Shown: positions 11,894 through 22,259 of the stretch, one piece after another
Numbering within the stretch: the stretch's first letter is position 1
How the letters are laid out: every line of letters starts with the position of its first letter
NCBI RefSeq assembly: GCF_963966145.1
Contig: NC_091047.1
Location: 22,816,001 to 22,880,000, forward strand
Origin: Tenebrio molitor
Taxonomy: Eukaryota; Arthropoda; Insecta; Coleoptera; Tenebrionidae
Reading direction: 5' to 3'
Length of the DNA: 64,000 nucleotides
Position numbers and translations under genes: made by a program
Notes under the pieces: generated by a model
Database searches by the model: none
The model's input: the letters and a program-made list of their open reading frames with translations, nothing else
What the model was told of the DNA's origin: nothing

Positions 11894-13566
11894 ATGAAGT
11901 CCAGAGCACTACTTCTACTGTCGCTTCATATTTTATCGAGGTAATTTGCACACTATTTTTAGAGAACACTCTCAATTCCAAAATTTTCAGAACCACTGGT
12001 GAACCGATCAATAAAAAATTTCCAGAAAATTTTATTTTTGGGACCGCAACAGCCGCTTATCAAGTAGAAGGTGGATGGCAAGATGACGGCAAAGGCGAGA
12101 ACATATGGGATTATTTTACACACACTTATCCAGACAGAATCGCCAACGGAGAAAATGGAGATGTAGCGTGCGATTCATACCACAAATATCTAGAAGATGT
12201 TGATTTGCTCAAAAATCTAGGAGCAAATTTCTACCGATTCTCTTTCTCCTGGGCAAGAATCCTTCCTACAGGAAAAGCCGATCAAGTCAACCAAGCAGGC
12301 GTAGATTACTACAAAAACCTCATCAGTGCCTTGTACCATTGTACCATTGGGACCTTCCAAAGCCACTCGAAGATATCGGTGGATGGCTAAACGAAACGCT
12401 AGTGGAATATTTCGCAGATTATGCGAGACTATCCTTTACATTGTTTGGAGATGATGTTAAAAACTGGATGACATTTAACGAGGCTGATCAATTCTGTCAG
12501 GTGGGCTATGGATACGGTGCTTTCCCTCCGGGGATACGTCAGGATGGTATCGATGACTATTTGTGCGGGCACACTGTTCTCAAGGCCCATGCCAAAGCGT
12601 ACCACATTTACGACGAAGAATTTAGAGCGACACAAAATGGTAGGGTTTCTATGGTTGTGGATACAGAGTGGTACGAACCTGCCAGTGACAGCGACCAAGA
12701 CAAAGAGGCCGCCGATAGAAAACTTCAGTTCACCGTGAGTTGTTCACTAAATTTAACTTATTGGAAATATAATTTTTTTTCAGTTTGGTTGGTTCGCTAA
12801 CGCAATCTATCACCCTGATGGCAACTACCCTCAAGTCATGATCGACCGTATTGCTGACAGAAGCCAGAAAGAGGGTTTCTCAAAGTCTCGTCTGCCTGAA
12901 TTTACGCCAGAGGAAGTGGATTACATTAAAGGAACTTTTGATTTCTTCTCCCTCAACACCTACTCAACAAATTTGGCGGAATGGAGCGACGATTATGCAA
13001 TTGGTAATCCGGGTTGGGATGCTGACACTAGCGTGACCACATATCAAGATGGATCGTGGAACAGCTCGGCTTCTAGTTGGCTTAAGGTTGTTCCGTGGGG
13101 AATGAGAAAACTTCTGAACTGGATTAACGAAAATTACGACCATCCTGAAATTGTCATCACGGAGAACGGTTTTTCGGATCATGGAGAACTCGACGATCAA
13201 GGCAGAATAAATTACTATACAGTATGCATAGAAATATTTTTGGCATAGCAAATAATAAAATGTTAAAATTACAGGAATATTTGAGCGCCATCCTTCAAGC
13301 TATTCTCGAAGATGGAGTCAACGTTACAGGATATACGGCATGGAGTCTGTTGGATAATTTTCAATGGTTGAATGGCTACACGTAAGTTTTATGTAATAAA
13401 GTCGATTTGTGATTAATACGTTTGCACGAATCTTTTCAGGGAGAAATTTGGCATTTACCAAGTTAATTTCGATGATCCAGATAGACCAAGAACCCCCAAA
13501 GCATCAACAGAGTTTCTCAAGAAAGTAATTGCTACCAAATGCTTAGTAGACGTGTGCGAAGATTAA
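11894..13566 (+). pseudogene. GH1 beta-glucosidase gene with one frameshift (gene c)
   Basis: Five-exon structure as in g and h: 11894-11940 (signal peptide MKSRALLLLSLHILSR), 11991-12734, 12784-13221, 13275-13381, 13440-13566. Splice sites are all good. Compared with gene g, the 33 bases after GCC TTG (12333) that encode eleven residues including NGIEP are missing and replaced by an extra copy of TACCATTG (12334-12341 repeats 12342-12349), a net loss of 25 nt that shifts the frame. Downstream all is open: acid/base Glu in TFNEAD, nucleophile in ITENG. The signature motif reads WSLLDNFQW, Gln instead of the usual sugar-binding Glu. AATAAA at 13609-13614. Either a young pseudogene or a sequence error at the short repeat; the Gln change argues for relaxed constraint. 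Confidence 0.85.
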
Positions 13567-14139
13567 CTAACATTAATACAATAATTATCATGTTACATTT
13601 AAACGACCAATAAACAAGATAGATATTAAATAGTACAATTACAGTACCGATCCAACATATTGATCTGTATGTTATTTCATATAATTTTAGATCTCAAAAA
13701 AGTAACATTAACAAAAATGACACCTGACTCATGAATATATTCAGTTCGTCATAATTTAGTATAGTAAAGTTCGGAATAAATTCGATAAAACTGTAAGTAT
13801 TATTTTCTGAGAAAAATCCTCGAAGAGATCAACTTTGTTTTTAAAAAGTGCGTATTCCTCAGTACTTTACTTATGTTGACAGTTTGTCATCTTCTAATTA
13901 TGACGTCATTAAAAAAATTTTAAATGACAATACCCACTTTTTTCTCATTTTTCTGATAGGCCCTCGTACCTCGGTCGTATTTTAAACCCGTTCGTGCAAT
14001 AAAGGATAACTTTTTACACTTATATCTCAAATATGTAACTATAAATTATATGAAAAGTTTTCAAACATTTTTATAAAGAATTAATTATGAATAGGATTTT
14101 TTTTTATTATACATAAAAGAATGATATAGAATTAATATA
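13567..14139. other. Intergenic, no gene seen
   Basis: First about 60 bases are gene c 3' flank with polyadenylation signal; the rest is AT-rich with nothing recognised. Confidence 0.4.
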
Positions 14140-15723
14140 TACAATAAAATTAGAAACGCTTATCTTTTTTTTTTTAACTGTAAGTATATTAATAACATAA
14201 TTACATAACATTTTTGTTTAATAATACAAAAATTTCCGATAATATTGCGGAATCTGGAAAAGTGCCCCGAATGCTTGCAGCGTTTCCAATGTTGAACGGC
14301 AAGGGAAATCCTCTTGAAAAGGAATTTCTTTGATTTTGATTCGCCTGATTCCGCGATAAGTCGGTTTCCGATGACATTAGTCAAATCGATGGCTTCTTTG
14401 CACCAAGGGCCTAAGGTTTCAAATGCTAAACCTTTAAACACGTAGTTTGACGAAATGATTGAACTACATTTGCTATGTTTGCGTTTGCAACCCATTTCAG
14501 TGGCAAAACCTGAGACTTCAGATGATTTCAATACGTAACTGTCTGCAAGTGTATCTACATCAGTAACGTCCCAAACCAAAGGTTAACTTTCAATTCACGG
14601 TACTAAAGTCATCCCATCTGGGCGTTTTCCGTCATCCCGACACAGTCCGTTTGGTTCTAAAGTTGAATTCACATGAATAGAAGTCAAAGACCGGTTGGTA
14701 ATGGAATTAATTTCAGTGTGTCTTGAAAATCTACCACTGCTTTTGAAACAACTTAGACCGTGGGTGCCAATTTCGTCAACTTTCGCATTGCATTTGCAAA
14801 TATGAGGTGTACAAAGATTACAACCCAATCTTAAACCAATACAAACTTGGAAGGAACTGTTATCAAAAAGAGTACCAATATTAGGAGAAGGTATTGCATG
14901 TAACCAAGATCCTGATTCTCTGCACTGCAAAGCCTTAAAACGAGCCAAATCTCTAGGTGAATTAAAGATTAAGTCATTGACTTTAAACAAGACTTTAAAG
15001 AAGAATCAATTGAATTAACATAATTAGAAAATTTCCAAAATGGAGTTGTTCTTAATAAAAAATTAAATTTTGGTATGAAAAGGCAGTTTTTGATTAAAGT
15101 ATAAGCCACGTGTCTGTTAAGGAGTTCAGCTTTGTTTAAAAGATTTTCAACTGTAATTATAGTTTTTTCGACAATGTTTTTGAAACCTTGGTCAAAGGAT
15201 TGGAGAGCCTAAAAGAGATAAACCTTCTCGGTCACAGATTTTAATGCCTGGTGCTAAATTTTGAAATTCCTTTATGACTTTTAAATCTGTTTCTCCAGAA
15301 CAGCAAAAGATCTCGCATTTGTTAAAGTTTAATTCAAGGCCAATTTCCTGAGATAAATTGATAACTTTCTTAAAGTCGAATAAAACTACTTCTGGGTAAT
15401 CAGCTAAGGTTCCATCATCTAAATACCATATATGTATTCAGTTGAGAATCCAAAGATGAAACAATTGTTTGAATGGCAAGACTAAAAATCATAGGACCGC
15501 AGGGATCTCCTTGCTGGGCTCCAACAGAAGAAGAAATTAAATGATTACCGAAAAATAAAGTTGAAGGATTTCTATAGCATTGATAAAGATAAGGGTACAG
15601 AAGTGGGGTATGACACTGGACTTCTTTTAGAATACAATCCCGTTCGACTGAGTTAAAGGCGTTTTTGAAATCTAATTTAAGAAGAACTTTGCCACGGTTT
15701 TGATCGTTATTAACAAAGGTTCC
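14140..15723 (-). mobile_element. Truncated, deleted copy of the RLE-type retrotransposon
   Basis: The minus strand matches the 3' part of the element at 22260-25060. The 5' end breaks off at 15723, corresponding to about 23274 of the full copy. An internal deletion near 14985 removes the interval that corresponds to about 24000-24262. The RPDGMTLVP and VWDVT-VDTLADSYV pieces of the nuclease domain are visible (frames broken), as is the reverse transcriptase region with a FKNAFNSVERD counterpart near 15640. An A-run follows the 3' end (14165-14176 as T's). Typical dead-on-arrival 5'-truncated retrotransposon insertion. Confidence 0.85.
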
Positions 15724-16889
15724 GTTAAAAAATCATAAGCAAATTTGTAAAAAAAAAGTACATACATATTATCAAAAATTTGCAATCGTCACGATTTAAA
15801 CAAGATAGCAAATTTTTTTCTTCACAAAGTTTGTTCAGAAAAATTAGCTCTTTTTAAATACATATGCCAAAATATAGGTATGTTTCTGGGAAAAAAAAAA
15901 TCGATGACGTCATTAATTCTGTTTCCAAATATGGAAAAATATGCAAATTTAGTTTAAAATGGACCTTACTCAATCCCATTTAAGAACCTCTTTTCGGATT
16001 TTTTCTATCGTCTGTACAAATAAACGATCAGCATCACTTTCTGCTTGACTACACTGAAAATTATTATTCGGTCAGTTTTTTGCAAAGAACATTAATAAAT
16101 CTATTTTTATTTTTGTTGTTTGACATTTTAATCTGTGAAATACTCGTAACATATAATTGAAATTTTTTATAAACAATTGTCAAAACGTTATCATGGTGGT
16201 ATGAGCCAAACAGTGATTTTCATGATGATACGATTAGTCACACTGAGTGTCAACATTTTTTTAATCTAACTGAGCCTACGCCCTGACGAGCGAGACTCTA
16301 TTTCAAATTCGAAAAATATTTCCGCTGATTTCTCATTAAATTTATTTTAAAAATGAATTCGCGGAAAACAGGTCCGGGAAGTGAAATGAACATAACCTTA
16401 ACTATGATTTGGTGTCAAATTGTTATATACCTGGTCCATATGTGCACATTTTGGCGTGGTACAGAGTGTTTTTTTACTTAATTTTGAAATTGACAATTGT
16501 TTATTAAAAAAATTTTACTATACCACCATTACTTATGTAGAAAACCTTAGTAACATCGTTAACATCCGTTTTACATTGTTCAAAAATATCAGCGACGATT
16601 TAGTCGCTTTCTTCATTCCCGCAATCTTCTTCTTCACTTATGGCTTATGGCTCTTACATTAAAATGTTTTAATACAATGGATACGTTTTGAGGGAGATTA
16701 TTGGAAAAATCTTTTATGCTTATACGAGTATGTCATATGTGTGAGTGAGTGTTGGTTGAACCACAACGATAGCAGGTTGCGATTGACCTTAACAAACAGA
16801 TTTGAAAATATACATATTTACGAATTTTCAAAATACTTTAATGATGAATTACATATCCATTCTGCTGTTTAATACAGGTAGATACAGGT
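15724..16889. other. Intergenic, no gene seen
   Basis: AT-rich. Short ORFs only, without family features (for example 16420-16662 +). Confidence 0.4.
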
Positions 16890-17135
16890 AGTAGTGTCAA
16901 AACTATATGTAAATAATATGTATACATAACGCATACGTATTTCCCGATTTTCATTGTACCGTATTTTTATGTTGAAAAATAGAATTTTTACTAGAACTTT
17001 TAACTTAACAACTACTTTTTATACTACAATTTCAATATAACATATTCCCTTTGGAATGAATATCGTGAAAAACTGTTTTTTTTTCCATAAATAGCAAAAT
17101 AATTCTTTATTCTATTTTAGTCAATAATCGTCTTT

Positions 17136-17568
17136 TTTCACGATCGGGAGTAGAAATCAACTTTTCGGATGTCAACATCGTGACAGAAGTAGAGCATTTT
17201 CTCCCTAGGGAGCAAATATTTTTTTTTGAGTTTTCATTTTTTTGACAGTTGTGACAAAAATCTAATGGGAGTTTTCATTTTTTTTGACTGTTGTGACAAA
17301 AATCTAATTGTGTTGTCAAGGCAACTACTAATTCCATTAAATTCATCGAAAGATGACAACTCATTTGTCATAATTTTTTTATTCTTAAAATTTGAGATTT
17401 TTGTGCTGTTTCTACTCCCTACCGTGAAAAAAATAGTATATATACTTCTGGAGAGAATGCTCATTTTTCCCTCGGTGCTTCGTAGCCCTCGGGCTTCGCC
17501 CTCTGGCTACAAACTGCACCTTAGAAAAAATCATACATTTCTCTCCCTCAATATATAATATACTATTA
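17136..17568. mobile_element. Insertion with inverted repeats, absent from copy 1
   Basis: Copy 1 reads straight from aataatcgtctt to tatacgcccccaaatgac (about 1187-1210). Here 430 bp intervene. Inside, ttcacgatcgggagtagaaa and tttctactccctaccgtgaa are imperfect inverted repeats (about 17138-17428). No product recognised. Confidence 0.55.
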
Positions 17569-17683
17569 TACGCCCCCAAATGACAGCTACCTCTAATCGT
17601 ACATATTATCACAAAGTACACGATCACTGACTACCAATATTTAATCCTGCATAATGGAGAATTTAGAAGCTTTGGAAATCGAA

Positions 17684-18108
17684 ATAGTATATTGTATATC
17701 AAGAGTTGAAAATGAAAGATTTCATACGAGTTTGCAGAATTGAGCCACAAGCTGTAGGCGCGTGGCTTAAGCAAACGAGTGTCAAATCGAATTTTCAACA
17801 CGTGGTATACACGATATTTTTCCGACGACCACAAAAAAAAAACGCTAATATTCGGCATCCCTTCAAACTTCAAATATCATTCGGCAGAGCTGCGGATAAA
17901 ATAATTATGCCGTTGCGCGGAAATAGATATCGTTAATCATCGGCCCGTGTACAATATAAAAACACACAGCTGTCGGCCAATCAGATTTTTCAAATTTTTC
18001 ATTGTACACGGTTAGGCTGTTCGTTCGTGTTCGTGTTGAAATCGTTTGCAATTTTAAATTTTCACTAAGGAAAAACCGTGTGAAATGTGCCATATTTCAC
18101 AGTGGTCG
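17684..18108. mobile_element. Insertion absent from copy 1
   Basis: Copy 1 joins ggaaatcg to aaaaaaatattttaaatcc (about 1305-1325). Here about 425 bp intervene, with a partial inverted pair (tttttccgacgaccac / gtggtcgtctgaaaaa) across about 17817-18117. No coding feature recognised. Confidence 0.5.
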
Positions 18109-18956
18109 TCTGAAAAAAATATTTTAAATCCACTACGGTAACATTGCAAGGTAATGATGTACGAATATATCTTTGTTTACATTGTATTACCGTTAATAAT
18201 AATAATAAAAATAATTATTTTTTTTGTCGGAAACATTTTTTCCATATTTTTTTCATGTACATTTAAGTATCCTTGATAAGGTAGTAAGGAGTTTGTACGC
18301 CAATTTTGGGACACCTGTATGAAAACAAATATTCAAAAAAAAAATCAACAAAATCGGACCTGTTCTTAAAGATTAAGAAGTAAAAACCTCCATTGACTCA
18401 ACTATTCGTTATTACGCTGCATTCGTTGTAGGTTTTGGAGGCAAAGTTTATTAACAAAAGGACGACCTTGCGATATCGTCGAATCAAACGATTTGACGTA
18501 ATGGAAATGAACGGAATTAACTGATAGCAAAATCAATTGTAGGAATTAGTTGACTATCCACTTGAGGTCCCTATACAGAGTGGCTACGAAAATTGGAGTT
18601 ACTTTCTTGCATATTGCCAAGAGATATCGCTGTTTTTACAAAAAATTTGAGGATAAAAAAAAATTTAATGAAATGGCAACATCGAATTCAATATTTTGTG
18701 CAATTGTCACTATTTTTAACAATGGTAAATGTCACTGCCAATTTAAAATTCTGAATTTCAATATTGAGCTGCGAATAACTATAATAAAGGTCGCTTTGGT
18801 AGAACAGCAGCTGTTAGAGTGCAGGATCATTAGCGTACAACATATCCTAATCGGCATTTTTTGAAAACATAGTTACGTAAAAAAAACAATGTTGCCAGCA
18901 ATTCCATTTCATCTTTTCTTGTAGTTCCATCTTTTGGGTAAATGTGGAAAAGTAAA

Positions 18957-20430
18957 TCCAATTTTCTTAGCCTATCTGTATTTCGTTTCTTTCTTTTGTT
19001 CCAGAGAATAGATTTATGTTTTTTTTTTAATAAGAACATTGTACTATATAATTTGTTTCAAAATGAAAAATCCACCAACACTGCATTCTACCTCGAAAAT
19101 ACAACCGACAACGTCGCCAACTTTTGTTTTTAGTGTGTTTGAAAGTGTCAGAAAAACGTGGGGTTATGAAATAAAACTGTTGACAGCCGTTTTGGTCGTA
19201 GTTCATCGTGTTTTTTAAATTCTTCGAAGCACTTAATGAACGCTCGCTTTAATTTAGCGGTTAAAAGATTCCTTGTTTTTCGAGGCATTTTTATAATTTG
19301 ATATTTGTGACACACTGAAGGTCAAATTTTGGCGGAAGGTTAGGCCAACCCAGAAAAATGAAACTTATTCTAGGGATTTCTTTTTTTCTGCTAACATAAT
19401 TCAACAGGTGGTGGATTTTTGATTTTGAAACAGATTATAGAATTCATGAAAAACTAGTACAGCAAAATTTTGTTGGAGTAAATTGGGCTACATGAAAATC
19501 TCAAATATAAAACGTCTGTCATTATGACAGTTTGAATTTAGCAATGCTCGATCCAACGTCAAACGTATTTAGGTTATCTACTTGACATGTTGGGCATTAG
19601 TAACCAGTTAACATAAAGCACGTAGAAACGTTACCCTACAACACTTTTGAAAAGTTTACATAACTGCGACGTTTTGCTGTCCTAGTTTTTCATGAATTCG
19701 ATGGTACATTAGTACATTACTAATAAAAACCACTGACCAACATGAAGGCTTGTCCTAAATTAATTCGGGTCATCATCAAGAATGAAACAGTTGAAAAATA
19801 TTTGTGTTTTTTGTCTCGTACTTATCGGATGTTTTAACTTCTTATGTTTATGCTATACAAAAATAAACCTTTTCGACTTCCCTCCCTAACTGTAAAACAC
19901 ACTTTTACGGATGTCGGTAAATTTTTGAGGGAGTGCGGTAGCACGCACGGTTAATTTACTCTTTTTACTCTCGCATATAGAAATTTATCGCAATAAATAT
20001 ATAATTTTTAAATAAATTTGGACACACAAAGGGAAGGCATAAATACATTGAAGAAAACTACACAAAATCAAGTTTAATATAATTTCTGTTAAGTGCAAAT
20101 AATTTTCAGTACTCCGGTTGCAGAAAAGATACCAAGAAAATGTTCTCGTATTTATAAGTTTGAGATTTGTTATATCATAAAAATCTACAAGAGGCCAAAA
20201 TAAAACATTTGGTCAGCCGAAAAATCTAATGCAAATGTCGTACGATAGGTATTTTACAGCGCTTCAACTAATCACAATCAGATTTCCCGCTGTAAAATAA
20301 CCCTACCGTACTCTAATGTATAAACAATTGATGGTACATTTCAAATTTACCTGTCAACACTGTCAAAGCTGACAACTAAAAATGCGTTTAGATTACAGTG
20401 GTACCAAACTCATTCAAATTTTCATTGTTA
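18957..20430. other. 1.5-kb insertion absent from copy 1
   Basis: Copy 1 continues directly at 2655-2660. The insertion contains no ORF I recognise; part (19970-20165) is a partial duplicate of 21054-21245. Confidence 0.5.
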
Positions 20431-22259
20431 CCAACAGATTCAGTCATTCTTGATCACCTTATTGTGTGAGAGTGTTCCCTTACTAAATTCCAGCAAAGTT
20501 CCTCCGGAATTTCATGTACTCACTGAAGGCGCCCTAAATTAGCTACAACAAATTAATAGTTATTTATTTGACGAGTTTGTGTGTAAATTGGGCTTTTTTG
20601 ACACGAGTGGGCCCACGAGCGCTAAAAATAGTCCAATTTACATAAGAACGAGTTGAACACGTTTTTTTGTTTGACGAGCCCCTTAAAGGCTCCAAATCGT
20701 TTGAAATCTTTAAAATTAACTTGACGTTTCGTTTTGACAAGTTGTAACATCTATCAAAATTCGTTCACACAGGACAATATTCTCAAATTCTGACAGTGTC
20801 GAACCAAAAAAACATATAATTTACTATGATTATTTTATGATCTCCGAATTTTAATTGTATTTTTTTTTCATACGAATTTGAAACAACGCGTGATTTAAAG
20901 TTGTACTACGAAAAGATAGTATGATCGTTAATATCAGGAGAGCGTGAATCACGATGAAATATATTTAAAAAATCACCTGGGAACACTTTGGTTATATCTG
21001 ATATACAAAATAAGGTTTATTTTTAACTCAAGATGACATAAACAATGTTTACTCTCGCATATAGAAATTTATCGCAATAAATATATAATTTTTAAATAAA
21101 TTTGGACACACAAAGGGAAGGCATAAATACATTGAAGAAAACTACACAAAATCAAGTTTAATATAATTTCTGTTAAGTGCAAATAATTTTCAGTACTCCG
21201 GTTGCAGAAAAGATACCAAGAAAATGTTCTCGTATTTATAAGTTCAGTAAGCCTACTTGAACTTTTCTTCTTTCTTTGACAGTTCATAGGCGTGCAATTT
21301 GGAAAGTTGTCAAATCAATGTGCAATGGAATTAAAAAAATCAAATGCACGCTTATGACTAATACAAATATTAACTCTACCCCATTCACACAGTTGCCACA
21401 TACATTTTCGTACATAGTTGCCATACTTGGCCACAATCATTTTGAATCACCCAGTATATTTTCAAGTATTCAGTTTAATTCAATTTTTTTAGTACTTTCA
21501 AAATCGCTAATATTACCACAACACAGATTATATTCAGAACGTGGTCGATTCACAAATCTTTCTGACTTTACTGCTTACATTGACCAAGCAATGGAAGTCG
21601 TTACATACAGTGAGTTTTTTTAAGACTGGCCATAGGGTTTTACATGCTAATTTTTCAACCCCCTGTTAACTTTTGTCCTCATGAAAATATTCAACCCAGT
21701 TTTGTTGTGGGAATGTATTGAAACAATTTCAATTTAATAATCAGAAGCAAGGAATAAGTTAGCAAAAACATGTTTTTTGAATTCCGTTTGCTTCAATTTT
21801 AAATGTTCAGTTGGCTAAAATTTTACCTGACATTTGTAATTTTGATAGGTAATTGATTGTGTAATTGCTTAACTGCCTATGGAGGCCATTTTGAACATTT
21901 CATTTCATTTTTATTGAAGTAAAGAACCTTGTTATAACATAAAAAATGAATTTATCGTTATTAAAGTAATGGTCAGACTATTTTTTGTAATTAACATTTT
22001 GTCTATTACAACCATTTTGGTATCACAAAATGACGTAAATGGTGGTAAATGACTAGATAATATTATTGTTTAATCTAAAAACAGCGCTAAGCTTTGTAAT
22101 TTTCACTTATAGTATCCCAAGTGCATTGATTATTTCCGGAAATTTTTTCGAATGCATTTCCGGATATTAATCAATGCACGAGGGCATATTCGGTAAGAAA
22201 ATCGCAACGACACGGACATTATGCTTCTTAAATTACAAATTTCTGACAAAAATAAATCA

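Noticed and set aside
16420..16662. 80-aa ORF (+) with hydrophobic stretches
   Set aside because: Isolated, AT-driven composition, no homologous copy or family features.
18550..18864. 104-aa ORF (+), partly shared with 2288-2512
   Set aside because: The frame is not kept between the two copies, so no selection for protein is evident.
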